Assembly (NCBI RefSeq): GCF_023374055.1
Contig: NZ_JAMBEP010000001.1
Location: 806,001-870,000 of the forward strand
Direction: 5' to 3'
Length of the DNA stretch: 64,000 nt
Origin: Luteimonas galliterrae
Lineage (GTDB): Bacteria; Pseudomonadota; Gammaproteobacteria; Xanthomonadales; Xanthomonadaceae
In this document: positions 27,744 to 42,134 of the stretch, one piece after another
Layout of the letters: every line of letters starts with the position of its first letter
Numbering within the stretch: the first letter of the stretch is position 1
Made by a program: the position numbers and the translations under genes
The notes under the pieces: generated by a model
What the model saw: the letters and a program-made list of their open reading frames with translations, nothing else
The model's database searches: none
Told to the model about the DNA's origin: nothing

Positions 27744-27768
27744 GCCCCGCGAAAGCGGGGCTTTTTTT
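27744..27768 (+). terminator. rho-independent terminator of the YtrA operon
   Basis: Stem GCCCCGC (27744-27750), GAAA tetraloop, GCGGGGC (27755-27761), then seven T (27762-27768). It is placed 57 bp after the GSGD-repeat gene. The convergent fumC stop codon falls at the end of the T-run. Confidence 0.92.
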
Positions 27769-29188
27769 ACCCGCCGCCACCCGCGCCGCCGGCGTGGATG
27801 CCGCCCTTGGTCAGCGCCGCCGGGTCGAGCAGTTTTTTCAGTTGCGCCGCGGACAACCCGCTGTCTTCCAATGCGACATCGAATACCGGCCGGTTTTCCT
27901 TGTAAGCGCGCTTGGCGATCGCGGCTGCTTTTTCGTAACCGATGATCGGGTTCAACGCCGTCACCAGGATCGGGTTGCGGCCGAGCGCCGCCTCGACGGT
28001 GTCCTTGCGCACCTTGAGCCCGGCGATGGCCTTGTCGGCGAGCAGACGCATCGCATTGGACAGCAGCCCGATCGAATCCAACAGGTCGTGCGCGATCAGC
28101 GGCAGCATCACGTTGAGCTGGAAATTGCCGCTGGCGCCGGCAACGGTGATCGCGGCGTGATGCCCGATCACCTGCGCGCAGACCATGCAGGTCGCTTCAG
28201 GGATCACGGGATTCACCTTGCCCGGCATGATCGAGCTGCCCGGCTGCAGCGCCGGCAATTCGATCTCGCCGATGCCCGCCAGCGGGCCGGCGTTCATCCA
28301 GCGCAGGTCGTTGGCGATCTTCATCAGCGCCACCGCCAATGCGTTGAGTTGGCCCGACAGTTCCACCGCGTCGTCTTGCGCGGCCAGGCCTTCGAACTTG
28401 TCTTCGGCCGACTCGAATTTCGCCTTGGCCAGCGACGACAGCGATTTCGCCATCGCCTTGCCGAAACGCGGATCGGCATTGATGCCGGTGCCGATGGCCG
28501 TGCCGCCGATCGGCAGGCGGCGCAACCGCTTCAGCGCGTCTTCGATGCGCGCCTGCGCCGACGACAGTTGCGACGACCAGGCGCCGAATTCCTGGGCGAA
28601 AGTCAGCGGCATCGCGTCCATCAGGTGGGTGCGTCCCGTCTTGACGACCTTGTCCAGGGATTTGCCGCGGCGGTCGATGGTCTGGCGCAGATGCTTGAGC
28701 GCCGGCAACAGGCCTTCCACCGTGGCCAGTTGCGCCGAAACGCGGATCGCGGTCGGAATCACGTCGTTCGAGCTTTGGCCGAGATTGACGTGATCGTTCG
28801 GATGCACCTGGGCTTTCCCGGCGCGCGAGGCGAGCGTGGCGACGACCTCGTTGGCGTTCATGTTGGACGACGTGCCCGAACCGGTCTGGTACACGTCGAT
28901 CGGGAATTGCGCATCGTGCGTGCCGTCCGCGACCTGGAGAGCGGCATCGCGGATGGCTTTGGCGACGTTTTTCGGCAACAGGCCAAGATCGGCGTTGACC
29001 GCGGCGGCCGCGGCCTTGATCAGGCCCAGCGCGCGGATGAAACCGCGCGGCATCGGCCGGCCCGAGATCGGGAAATTCTCGACCGCACGTTGGGTTTGCG
29101 CGCCCCACAGCGCGGCGGCGGGCACTTTCAATTCGCCCATGCTGTCGTGCTCGATGCGGTAGTCCGATGGAGTTTTACGCTTGGCCAT
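27767..29188 (-). CDS. fumC: fumarate hydratase, class II
   Basis: 473 residues; hydrates fumarate to malate in the TCA cycle without an iron-sulfur cluster. Motifs are TGSGTSSNMNANEV, GRTHLMDAMPLTFAQEF and the superfamily signature GSSIMPGKVNP containing the catalytic serine loop. Start ATG 29188 follows GAGGA; the longer upstream frame would read the REPIN. The C-terminus ends in a Gly/Ala run (GGIHAGGAGGGG). It is divergent from purB, another member of the same fumarase/aspartase superfamily, and both act on or release fumarate. Confidence 0.95.
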   Translation of the reverse strand: MAKRKTPSDYRIEHDSMGELKVPAAALWGAQTQRAVENFPISGRPMPRGFIRALGLIKAAAAAVNADLGLLPKNVAKAIRDAALQVADGTHDAQFPIDVYQTGSGTSSNMNANEVVATLASRAGKAQVHPNDHVNLGQSSNDVIPTAIRVSAQLATVEGLLPALKHLRQTIDRRGKSLDKVVKTGRTHLMDAMPLTFAQEFGAWSSQLSSAQARIEDALKRLRRLPIGGTAIGTGINADPRFGKAMAKSLSSLAKAKFESAEDKFEGLAAQDDAVELSGQLNALAVALMKIANDLRWMNAGPLAGIGEIELPALQPGSSIMPGKVNPVIPEATCMVCAQVIGHHAAITVAGASGNFQLNVMLPLIAHDLLDSIGLLSNAMRLLADKAIAGLKVRKDTVEAALGRNPILVTALNPIIGYEKAAAIAKRAYKENRPVFDVALEDSGLSAAQLKKLLDPAALTKGGIHAGGAGGGG

Positions 29189-29225
29189 GGCGGTTCCTCT
29201 TTCGCTGCCGGGCAGGATACGCCGC

Positions 29226-29319
29226 TTTTTTGTAGGAGCGGCTTCAGCCGCGAGCTCTTTCTCCAGACCGCTGCGACCTGCGGAAAAGAGCTCGCGGCTG
29301 AAGCCGCTCCCACAAAAAG
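29226..29319. repeat. REPIN-like inverted pair 4 (TC-loop, mixed heads)
   Basis: The left REP at 29232 has the GTAG head, whereas the inverted right copy (29288-29313) has GTGG, so the two head variants are combined in one pair. Spacer about 30 bp. It is unusual among the pairs in lying between divergent genes (fumC and purB), hence in or near two promoter regions rather than at gene ends. Confidence 0.88.
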
Positions 29320-29376
29320 CCGGCCGCCTGGCGACTGGAGGCCCTCGAATCAGCGGGCCGACCATGGGCGCGCTAA

Positions 29377-30780
<1,404 letters not shown>

Positions 30781-30788
30781 GCGCGGCC

Positions 30789-31187
30789 ATGCGGCTGCTG
30801 ATCAACATCGACGTGCCCGACCTCGACGCCGCGGTCGCGTTCTACGCCGCTGCGTTCGACTTGAAACCAGCGCGGCGGCTGGGCGATTCGATCGTCGAAC
30901 TGCTCGGTGCCGAAGCGCCGATCTACCTGTTGCAGAAAGATGCCGGCAGCATCGCGGCCGCCGATCGCAGCCGCGAGTATGCGCGCCACTGGACGCCGAT
31001 GCATTGCGATGTGGTCGTCGACGACCTAGAAGCCGCCCTGGCCCGCGCGCTGGCCGCAGGCGCCGCGCAGGAAGGCGCCATCCGCGAAGGCACCTGGGGG
31101 CGTATCGTGCAATTGGCCGATCCGTTCGGCCACGGTTGGTGCCTGGTGCAGTTCCTCGGGCGTGGATATGACGAGATCGCGACATGA
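30789..31187 (+). CDS. VOC (glyoxalase/bleomycin-resistance fold) protein
   Basis: 132 residues, one vicinal-oxygen-chelate unit pair: INIDVPDLDAAVAFYAAAFD at the N-terminus, a central HCDVVVDDLEAAL and the end WGRIVQLADPFGHGWCLVQF. The substrate cannot be assigned. It lies 8 bp after purB and is probably cotranscribed with it. Confidence 0.85.
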   Translation: MRLLINIDVPDLDAAVAFYAAAFDLKPARRLGDSIVELLGAEAPIYLLQKDAGSIAAADRSREYARHWTPMHCDVVVDDLEAALARALAAGAAQEGAIREGTWGRIVQLADPFGHGWCLVQFLGRGYDEIAT

Positions 31188-31230
31188 CCCCATGTATCCA
31201 CGCCGTTGCTTAAAAGCGAAACGACAGATC

Positions 31231-32412
31231 ATGGCCAAGCCCAAATCCGCACTTCCCATCGAGGTCGACGCCACCCGCCAACAGCCGCTCGGCATGCCTG
31301 CGGAAGACTTCCTGCGCGACTACTGGCAGAAAAAACCGCTACTGATCCGCAACGCCTTCCCCGATTTCGTCTCGCCGATCTCGCCCGAAGACCTCGCCGG
31401 CCTGGCCTGCGAGGACGGCGTGCTGGCGCGGATCGTCGCGCACGAACGCGAACACGACCGCTGGCTGCTGCGCCACGGCCCGTTCCCGGAAGACATGTTC
31501 CCGACGCTGCCGCAGCACGACTGGACCCTGCTGGTGCAGGACGTCGACAAGTGGGACGCCGACATCGCCGCGCTGCTGCTCGCATTCGGCTTCCTGCCGC
31601 GCTGGCGCATCGACGACGTGATGGTCAGCTTCGCCGCGCCCGGCGGCTCGGTCGGCGCCCACGTCGACCAGTACGACGTGTTCCTGCTGCAGGCGCAAGG
31701 CCATCGGCGCTGGCAAATCGACGATCGTCCCGACCCGCCGGTGCATTTCCGCCTGGATGCCGAACTGAAACTGTTGCAGCGTTTCGATCCGACCCACGAC
31801 TGGGTGCTAGGCCCCGGCGACATGCTCTACCTGCCGCCCGGCGTGCCGCATCACGGCGTCGCGGAGGATGCCTGCCTGACGTTCTCGATCGGCATGCGTG
31901 CGCCGGCCGCCGCGGAACTGCTCGGCGATTTCGTCGACACGCTGGCCGCGGATGCGGACGAATCGCTGCGCTACCGCGACCCGGACCTGGCGCCGGCCAA
32001 GGATCCGAACGAAATCGACGACGAGGCCATGCGTCGCGTGGTCGAAGCGCTCAACGCGCTGCGCATGAACGATACGGAACGCCTCGGCGACTGGTTCGGC
32101 CGCTTCATCACGCTCTATCGCAGTGCCGGACAGGCCGTACCCGGCGAGCAGACGCGCTCGCGCATCGAGATCGAATGGGACCTGCAGCAGGGCGCCGCGT
32201 TGCAGCGGCATCCGTGGACGCGGATGGCCTGGCGCAAGGCCGCACGCGGCGCGATCCTGTACGCCGCGGGCCAGGACCATGCCCTGCCCGTGCGCGACGC
32301 GCAACGCATCGCCGCCGCCGACCGCTTCGACAGCCGCAGTTATGCCGCGCTGTCGGAGAGCGGCCGCGACGTCGTCTACGAGCTGCTGCTGGGCGGCCAC
32401 TACAGTTGGTAA
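31231..32412 (+). CDS. ribosomal protein L16 arginine hydroxylase (YcfD/RoxA-type cupin)
   Basis: 393 residues, Fe(II)/2-oxoglutarate-dependent JmjC-like oxygenase. The N-terminal DYWQKKPLLIRNAFP is the family mark; the cupin core has SVGAHVDQYDVFLLQAQG (His and Asp iron ligands in HVD) and DMLYLPPGVPHHGV (second His). A winged-helix C-terminal region follows. E. coli YcfD hydroxylates Arg81 of L16; the same role is inferred here. Start ATG 31231; no strong Shine-Dalgarno. Its stop lies 19 bp before the GNAT gene. Confidence 0.9.
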   Translation: MAKPKSALPIEVDATRQQPLGMPAEDFLRDYWQKKPLLIRNAFPDFVSPISPEDLAGLACEDGVLARIVAHEREHDRWLLRHGPFPEDMFPTLPQHDWTLLVQDVDKWDADIAALLLAFGFLPRWRIDDVMVSFAAPGGSVGAHVDQYDVFLLQAQGHRRWQIDDRPDPPVHFRLDAELKLLQRFDPTHDWVLGPGDMLYLPPGVPHHGVAEDACLTFSIGMRAPAAAELLGDFVDTLAADADESLRYRDPDLAPAKDPNEIDDEAMRRVVEALNALRMNDTERLGDWFGRFITLYRSAGQAVPGEQTRSRIEIEWDLQQGAALQRHPWTRMAWRKAARGAILYAAGQDHALPVRDAQRIAAADRFDSRSYAALSESGRDVVYELLLGGHYSW

Positions 32413-32431
32413 TGCCCGATGAGGATCAGGC

Positions 32432-33346
32432 ATGAGCGCCAACACTCCCGGTTTCACGGTGAAGCCGATCGATTACGAAACCGGCTTGCCCGAATTGCGT
32501 GCCGTCCGCGAGACGGTATTCGTACAGGAACAGAACGTGCCGCTCGAAGAGGAGTGGGACGCGCTGGATCCCCAATGCCTGCACGTGATCGCCCGCGACG
32601 ACGCCGGCCGCCCGATCGGCACCGGCCGCCTGACCCCCGAACACAAGGTGGGGCGGATGGCCGTGCTGCGCGAATGGCGCGGCAAAGGCGTGGGCGATGC
32701 GATGCTGCTGGCGCTGATCGAAGTGGCCCGACAGCGCGGCTGGCGCGAGCTGGCGCTGAATTCGCAGGTGTCGGCCTCCGCTTTCTATACCCGCCATGGC
32801 TTTGTGCCCTACGGCGAACGGTTCTGGGAAGCCGGCATCGAGCACCAGGCGATGCGGCGCAAGCTGGACGGCGCCACCGCGGTCGAAGATCGCGATGCCG
32901 CCATCGCCACCACCGTGGCCATCGCGTTGCGCGCGCGGCGCAACCTGTACATCTATAGCCGCGAGCTGGACCCGGGCCTGTTCGATGCGCCCGAGGTGCT
33001 CGAAGCCCTGCGCCGCTACGGCACGGGCGGCCACGGCGGGGAAGCCCGGATCCTGCTGCAGGACGCCGACGCCGTGCAGCACGCGCATGCGCCGCTGCTG
33101 GGTTTGGCGCAACGGTTGCCGAGCGTATTCGTGTTCCGCGAGGTGGACGATCCCGCCGACCGCGCCTATCCGTCGGCCTTCGTCGCCAACGATACGGGCG
33201 GGTATTACTTCCGCGGCCTGGGCCACCGCTTCGATGGCGAGACCGACCTCGATGGCGCCGGTCGCGCCCGCCAACTGGCCGAGAGCTTCAGGCCCATCTG
33301 GGAACGTTCGCGGCCCTGTACCGAGTTCCGAGCGTTGGGCCTTTGA
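32432..33346 (+). CDS. GNAT N-acetyltransferase with a C-terminal extra domain
   Basis: 304 residues. The first 145 form a GNAT domain: LRAVRETVFVQEQNVPLEEE, then the acetyl-CoA loop VGRMAVLREWRGKGVGDAML and ALNSQVSASAFYTRHGFVPY, similar to ElaA-type proteins. Residues about 150-304 form a second domain (YIYSRELDPGLFDAPEVLEA, FVANDTGGYYFR) that resembles a degraded phospholipase-D-like or DUF7931 region; its role is unknown. The arrangement is common in xanthomonads as far as I recall. Substrate unassigned. Confidence 0.8.
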   Translation: MSANTPGFTVKPIDYETGLPELRAVRETVFVQEQNVPLEEEWDALDPQCLHVIARDDAGRPIGTGRLTPEHKVGRMAVLREWRGKGVGDAMLLALIEVARQRGWRELALNSQVSASAFYTRHGFVPYGERFWEAGIEHQAMRRKLDGATAVEDRDAAIATTVAIALRARRNLYIYSRELDPGLFDAPEVLEALRRYGTGGHGGEARILLQDADAVQHAHAPLLGLAQRLPSVFVFREVDDPADRAYPSAFVANDTGGYYFRGLGHRFDGETDLDGAGRARQLAESFRPIWERSRPCTEFRALGL

Positions 33347-33357
33347 CCCTGAGCCTG

Positions 33358-33473
33358 CTTTTCGTAGGAGCGGCTTTAGCCGCGAGCTTTTGATCTTGCG
33401 GATCGCTCATCTGACCCCGATATCGGTCCTGCCCGAACCGAAAAGCTCGCGGCTAAAGCCGCTCCTACGAAAG
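33358..33473. repeat. REPIN-like inverted pair 5 (TT-loop, GTAG heads)
   Basis: Left REP from 33364 (GTAGGAGCGGCTTTAGCCGC), right copy 33445-33468, spacer about 57 bp. This is the first pair in the window with the TT loop instead of TC; all later pairs have TT. It separates the GNAT gene from the sucA promoter. Confidence 0.88.
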
Positions 33474-33525
33474 CCGGAAAGCAGCGTACGACCAACGAAT
33501 GATGCGCTGCGGCAACCGTAGCGGC

Positions 33526-33531
33526 TATAAT
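33526..33531 (+). promoter_or_regulatory. -10 box of the sucA operon promoter
   Basis: A perfect TATAAT at 33526-33531, preceded by GGC, lies about 95 bp before the chosen sucA start. No good -35 is visible 16-18 bp upstream, so an activator may be needed. The leader contains AGGAAGCTGATATTCCT, a short inverted repeat. Confidence 0.55.
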
Positions 33532-33620
33532 TTCGATTCTTGCGCCCAGGGTTTCACAGGAAGCTGATATTCCTGTCGAATCAAGCGCTTGCCCCCATCA
33601 CGAGCCTACTTACGCCAGAC

Positions 33621-36455
<2,835 letters not shown>

Positions 36456-36474
36456 CTCAACTAGGACGCCTCCG

Positions 36475-37710
36475 ATGGCCACCGAAATCAAAGTCCCCGT
36501 TCTCCCCGAATCCGTTTCCGACGCGACCATCGCCACCTGGCACAAGAAGGCCGGCGACGCGGTCAAGCGCGACGAGAACCTGGTCGACCTGGAAACCGAC
36601 AAGGTGGTGCTGGAAGTGCCGTCCACCGTCGACGGCGTGCTCAAGGAAATCAAGTTCAAGGAAGGCGACACCGTCACCAGCCAGCAGGTGATCGCGATCA
36701 TCGAGGAAGGCGCTGCCGCTGCCGCCGAAGCGCCTAAGGCCGAAGCGAAAGCCGAAAAGGCCCCTGCCGCCGGCGCCCAGGAAGTGCAGCCGAAGGCGGA
36801 AGCCGCCAAAGCCGAAGCCGCCGCGCCGGCCACCACCAAGCCTGCGCCTGTCGCCAGCGGCAACGAACTGCCGCCCGGCGCGAAGTTCACCGCGGCGAAG
36901 GAAGGCATCGATCCGGCTCAGGTCGAAGGCACCGGCCGCCGCGGCGCGGTGACCAAGGAAGACCTGATCAACTACGCCAGCGGCAAGACCGCCGGCGTCG
37001 GCGGCGGTGCGCGCCCGGAAGAGCGCGTAGCGATGACCCGCATCCGCGCCCGCATCGCCGAGCGCCTGATGCAGTCCAAGAACTCCATCGCCATGCTCAC
37101 CTCGTTCAACGAAGTCAACCTGGGCAAGGTGATGGCGATGCGCAAGGAGCTGGGCGAATCGTTCGAGAAGGCCAACGGCATCAAGCTCGGTTTCATGAGC
37201 TTCTTCGCCAAGGCCGCGGCGAACGCGCTGCAGCGCCATCCGGTGGTCAATGCCTCGGTCGACGGCAACGACATCATCTATCACGGCTATTCCGACATCT
37301 CGATCGCGGTCTCCACCGACAAGGGCCTGGTGACGCCGGTGGTGCGCAACGTCGAGCGCCTGTCCTTCGCCGAGATCGAGCAGCAGATCGCCGAGTACGC
37401 CAAGAAGGCGCGCGACGGCAAGCTTTCGCTGGACGACCTGCAGGGCGGCACGTTCACCATCACCAACGGCGGCACCTTCGGCTCGCTGATGTCCACGCCG
37501 ATCGTCAACCCGCCGCAGAGTGCGATCCTGGGCATGCACGCCATCAAGGAGCGCGCCATCGTCGAGAACGGCGCCGTGGTCGCCGCGCCGATGATGTACA
37601 TCGCCCTGTCCTACGACCACCGCATCATCGACGGCAAGGATGCGGTGCTGTTCCTGGTCGACATCAAGAACCAGCTGGAGAACCCGAACCGGATGCTGCT
37701 CGGGATGTGA
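36475..37710 (+). CDS. sucB: 2-oxoglutarate dehydrogenase E2, dihydrolipoyl succinyltransferase
   Basis: 411 residues. Single lipoyl domain with the lipoylated Lys 43 ([13 protein letters not shown]), an Ala/Lys/Glu-rich hinge (about 80-120), an E3-binding region ([20 protein letters not shown]) and the catalytic domain from about 185, ending with the active-site [13 protein letters not shown]. The hinge is low-complexity as usual. ATG 36475 starts 19 bp after sucA. The downstream gap to lpd holds a paired CCCTCTCCC-type repeat. Confidence 0.95.
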   Translation: MATEIKVPVLPESVSDATIATWHKKAGDAVKRDENLVDLETDKVVLEVPSTVDGVLKEIKFKEGDTVTSQQVIAIIEEGAAAAAEAPKAEAKAEKAPAAGAQEVQPKAEAAKAEAAAPATTKPAPVASGNELPPGAKFTAAKEGIDPAQVEGTGRRGAVTKEDLINYASGKTAGVGGGARPEERVAMTRIRARIAERLMQSKNSIAMLTSFNEVNLGKVMAMRKELGESFEKANGIKLGFMSFFAKAAANALQRHPVVNASVDGNDIIYHGYSDISIAVSTDKGLVTPVVRNVERLSFAEIEQQIAEYAKKARDGKLSLDDLQGGTFTITNGGTFGSLMSTPIVNPPQSAILGMHAIKERAIVENGAVVAAPMMYIALSYDHRIIDGKDAVLFLVDIKNQLENPNRMLLGM

Positions 37711-37716
37711 TGCTCT

Positions 37717-39279
<1,563 letters not shown>

Positions 39280-39284
39280 CGTTC

Positions 39285-39411
39285 GAAGCCCCTCTCCCAC
39301 CGGGAGAGGGGTTGGGGTGAGGGTACGGCGGAGCGGCGCTAGTTCGAACTTGCGTCGTTACACCGAACCTTCATCCGCCCTTCGGGCACCTTCTCCCGGA
39401 GGGAGAAGGAG
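39285..39411. repeat. CCCTCTCCC/GGGTGAGGG repeat pair, copy 2
   Basis: Left unit 39285-39329 (GCCCCTCTCCCACCGGGAGA), right unit about 39363-39411 ending in GGAGGGAGAAGG. The right edge runs directly into the start region of the LOG-family gene (ATG 39417) and supplies its purine-rich ribosome-binding stretch. Confidence 0.85.
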
Positions 39412-39416
39412 AAAGC

Positions 39417-40010
39417 ATGAAATCGATCTGCGTCTACTGCGGCTCCAACGCCGGCAACAAGCCGATCTACGCCGAACGCGCGGCCGCGTTCGGCGCCCGC
39501 ATCGCCAAGGAAAATCTCGCCCTGGTCTACGGCGGCGGCAACGTCGGCCTGATGGGCATCGTTGCCGATGCGGCGTTGGAAGCCGGCGGCGAAGTGGTCG
39601 GCGTGATCCCGCAGCAGCTGGTCGAATGGGAAGTCGCGCACCGCGGCGTGACCCGGCTGGAAATCGTCGCCAACATGCACGAGCGCAAGGCGCGCATGTT
39701 CGACCTGTCCGACGGTTTCGTCGCCCTGCCCGGCGGCTTCGGCACCCTGGACGAGATGTTCGAGATGCTGACCTGGCGCCAGCTCGGCCTGGGCGACAAG
39801 CCTTGCGCGTTCTTCGATGTCGACGGCTTCTACCAGCCGCTGGTGGCGATGATGGATCGCATGGTCGCCGAACGCTTCCTGCACGCCGACCAGCGCGCCG
39901 ACCTGTGGCATGGCGACGATATGGACGCGCTGTTCTCGTGGCTCCGCGCGTACGAACCTGCGCAGGCTTCGAAATGGATGGACGAGAAGCGGCGCAAGGA
40001 ATTGCGCTAG
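39417..40010 (+). CDS. LOG family protein (TIGR00730)
   Basis: 197 residues. Rossmann-like lysine-decarboxylase-related fold with the LOG signature PGGFGTLDE at 105-113 and the preceding MHERKARM. The enzymes hydrolyse nucleoside 5'-monophosphates at the N-glycosidic bond; plant and actinobacterial members activate cytokinins. Start MKSICVYCGSNAG is typical. A cytokinin role is not implied here; nucleotide salvage is as likely. Its ribosome site lies in the flanking repeat. Confidence 0.9.
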   Translation: MKSICVYCGSNAGNKPIYAERAAAFGARIAKENLALVYGGGNVGLMGIVADAALEAGGEVVGVIPQQLVEWEVAHRGVTRLEIVANMHERKARMFDLSDGFVALPGGFGTLDEMFEMLTWRQLGLGDKPCAFFDVDGFYQPLVAMMDRMVAERFLHADQRADLWHGDDMDALFSWLRAYEPAQASKWMDEKRRKELR

Positions 40011-40108
40011 GAAATTTCCCGCGCAACGCTCGTCACTTCTCCGACAATTTTTCCAGCCGTCGCCCCAGCGAAAGTACGCGCTCGATATGGCCCGATAACC
40101 TCCAATAC

Positions 40109-40557
40109 CGTCATCCCGGCGAAAGCCGGGATCCAGGCATGGAGGTCGCACCGATGAAACAACCGGCCGTTTACATCATGGCGAGCCGCCGCAACGGCAC
40201 TTTGTACATCGGTGCGACCTCGGATCTGGTCAAGCGCTGCTACGAACACCGTAACGATGTCGTCGAAGGGTTCACGAGAAGGTATCGCGTACACGACCTC
40301 GTGTGGTACGAGCTGCATGGCACCATGGTCTCTGCGATAAGCCGCGAGAAAGCGATCAAGGAGTGGCCGCGCAAATGGAAGCTGCGCCTGATCGAGGACA
40401 CGAACCGCAGGTGGCGGGATCTGTATCCCGACATCGTGGATCACTGAATTTAGGTCGGCCCTGGATCCAGCTTCTGCGATAATGGCAGATATGAGGATGC
40501 CGTTGGCGGCCCGAGCTCCGTCGGATACCCTGGATCCCGGCTTTCGCCGGGATGACG
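40109..40557 (+). mobile_element. GIY-YIG element 2: nuclease gene bounded by inverted hairpin repeats
   Basis: Left arm 40109-40137 and right arm 40529-40557 are perfect reverse complements over 29 bp. The hairpin has stem ATCCCGGC/GCCGGGAT with a GAAA loop, and the same outer CGTC and inner CCAG flanks as element 1. Relative to element 1 the stem pairs are changed on both strands, so base pairing is preserved. The 449-bp element carries one gene and about 80 bp of non-coding DNA after it. It ends 10 bp before the acuI-like gene start. Confidence 0.6.
40154..40447 (+). CDS. small single-domain GIY-YIG endonuclease
   Basis: 97 residues. Signature strands AVYI (5-8) and LYIG (17-20), Arg 28 in LVKR, Glu 65 in REKAIKEW, and WYELHG (51-56). 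Clearly homologous to the gene at 156 over its whole length, though its C-terminus (YPDIVDH) ends before the right repeat instead of reading into it. ATG 40154 has GGAGG nine bases upstream, just inside the left arm, so the element carries its own ribosome site. Enzyme fold well supported; target unknown. Confidence 0.82.
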   Translation: MKQPAVYIMASRRNGTLYIGATSDLVKRCYEHRNDVVEGFTRRYRVHDLVWYELHGTMVSAISREKAIKEWPRKWKLRLIEDTNRRWRDLYPDIVDH

Positions 40558-40567
40558 AGCTGGGAAT

Positions 40568-41560
40568 ATGACGACGTCAAAGACTTTCAACGCCTTCCGC
40601 ATCCACAACGACCCCGCCGGCTACCGCAGCGGCATCGAAGAGATCGCGCTCGGCGACCTCGCCCCCGGCGAAGTCCTGATCGAGACCGCCTACTCCTCGG
40701 TCAACTTCAAGGATGCGCTGGCCGGCACGGGCCAAGGCAAGATCCTGCGGAAATTTCCGCTGGTCGGCGGCATCGACGTCGCCGGGCACGTGGTCTCTTC
40801 GACCGATCCGAAATTCAAGGAAGGCGATGCCGTTCTCGTCACTGGCTCGGGCCTGAGCGAAACGCGCGACGGCGGTTACGCGCAGTACGCCCGGCTGGAA
40901 GCGAAGTGGACCATCCCGCTGCCGAAAGGATTGAGCCTGCGCGAAAGCATGATCCTGGGCACCGCCGGCTTCACCGCCGCGCTGGCCCTGTTCCGCATGA
41001 CCGAAAACCGACAGACGCCCGAACTCGGTCCGCTGGCCGTCACCGGCGCCACCGGCGGCGTTGGCTCGCTTGCGATCGATATCTTCAGCAGTGCCGGCTA
41101 CCAGGTGCACGCGGTCAGCGGCAAAGCCGACCAGGCCGGTTATCTCACCGCGATCGGCGCGCACGAAGTGCTGGGCCGGGATGCCCTCTCCACCGCCCGG
41201 CCCTTGGAATCGACGCGCTTCGGCGGCGGCTTGGACAACGTCGGCGGACAGATGCTCGCCAGCCTGCTGGCGCAGACGGCGTCTTACGGGAACGTCGCCA
41301 GCGCCGGCCTGGCCGCTTCGCACGACCTGCCCGCGACGGTCATGCCGTTCATCATCCGCGGCGTTTCCCTGCTCGGCGTGGCCTCCGCCGGCACGGCGCG
41401 CGACATCCGAGACGAAATCTGGCGCCGGCTGGCCACGGACTGGAAACCGGCGCACCTGGACGCCATCTGCACCCGCGAAGCGACGCTGCAGCAGCTGCCG
41501 GAAGTCTTCGAACGCATGCTGGCCGGCGGCTCGCACGGCAGGACGCTGGTCACACTCTGA
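40568..41560 (+). CDS. YhdH/AcuI-type NADPH-dependent acryloyl-CoA/quinone reductase
   Basis: 330 residues of the zinc-independent medium-chain dehydrogenase superfamily. YhdH/YhfP markers are AYSSVNFKDALAGTGQGKIL, GGIDVAGHVVSS and the NADPH motif VTGATGGVGSLAIDIFSSAG; the C-terminal ATLQQLPEVFERMLAG is also typical. AcuI members reduce toxic acryloyl-CoA. Start ATG 40568 immediately follows the right arm of GIY-YIG element 2, so its native upstream region was replaced or shortened. Confidence 0.88.
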   Translation: MTTSKTFNAFRIHNDPAGYRSGIEEIALGDLAPGEVLIETAYSSVNFKDALAGTGQGKILRKFPLVGGIDVAGHVVSSTDPKFKEGDAVLVTGSGLSETRDGGYAQYARLEAKWTIPLPKGLSLRESMILGTAGFTAALALFRMTENRQTPELGPLAVTGATGGVGSLAIDIFSSAGYQVHAVSGKADQAGYLTAIGAHEVLGRDALSTARPLESTRFGGGLDNVGGQMLASLLAQTASYGNVASAGLAASHDLPATVMPFIIRGVSLLGVASAGTARDIRDEIWRRLATDWKPAHLDAICTREATLQQLPEVFERMLAGGSHGRTLVTL

Positions 41561-41625
41561 GCCTAAACCCGCGCTTGCAAAGCCGGGGCCCGCGTTACAA
41601 TCTGCCCGACTCCATGGGGGAAAGT

Positions 41626-42003
41626 ATGGCGCGCATCCTGATCGTCGACGACTCGCCGTCGCAATTGATGGGCATCCGTCGCATCGTCGAAAAACTCGGC
41701 CACGAAGCGCTGACCGCCGAGGACGGCGCCGCCGGCGTGGACGCGGCCAAGCGCGAATTGCCCGACCTGATCCTGATGGACGTGGTCATGCCCAATCTCA
41801 ACGGCTTCCAGGCGACGCGTTCGATCAACCGCGACCCGGCGACCCAGCACATCCCGGTGGTGCTGGTGACCACCAAGGACCAGGACACCGACCGGGTCTG
41901 GGGCATGCGCCAAGGCGCGAAGGCCTACATCACCAAGCCTTTCAGCGAGTCCGAATTGGCCGAAGTCGTCGGCCTGTTGCTGGGCGGCCCCGCGGCCGCC
42001 TGA
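41626..42003 (+). CDS. pilH: single-domain response regulator, PilH-like
   Basis: 125 residues, receiver domain only. Acidic pocket DD in ILIVDDSPSQ (8-9), phosphoacceptor Asp in LILMDVVMPNLNGFQATR, Thr/Lys switch residues in VVLVTTKDQDTD and AYITKPFSESEL. Closest to PilH of the type IV pilus chemosensory system, which damps twitching signalling. ATG 41626 has GGGGGA upstream; an ATG at 41614 would lose that spacing. A TTGCAA/TACAAT promoter pair with a 15-bp spacer lies at 41575-41601. No other pil genes are in the window. Confidence 0.85.
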   Translation: MARILIVDDSPSQLMGIRRIVEKLGHEALTAEDGAAGVDAAKRELPDLILMDVVMPNLNGFQATRSINRDPATQHIPVVLVTTKDQDTDRVWGMRQGAKAYITKPFSESELAEVVGLLLGGPAAA

Positions 42004-42037
42004 TAAGCCGCTTCTTGTTGCGCGACTTCCAGAAGCG

Positions 42038-42123
42038 GCTTTTGTGGGAGCGGCTTTAGCCGCGAGCTTTTCGAGCCGTCGCAGGGCATCAAGAGCTCGC
42101 GGCTAAAGCCGCTCCCACAAAAA
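42038..42123. repeat. REPIN-like inverted pair 6 (TT-loop, GTGG heads)
   Basis: Left REP from 42044, right copy 42093-42118, spacer about 25 bp; both heads GTGG. It lies between the convergent ends of the pilH-like gene and cbpA, where it may act as a two-way transcript end. Confidence 0.88.
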
Positions 42124-42134
42124 ACACGGCAAGA

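Noticed and set aside
33540-33620. Extended sucA N-terminus from TTG 33540
   Set aside because: The added 27 residues have no counterpart in SucA proteins as I recall them; GTG 33621 matches the family N-terminus and length.
40448-40528. Small RNA or extra gene after the second GIY-YIG gene
   Set aside because: About 80 bp with only a vague CTGGATCCAG similarity to the repeat; no open frame, promoter or terminator that could be supported.
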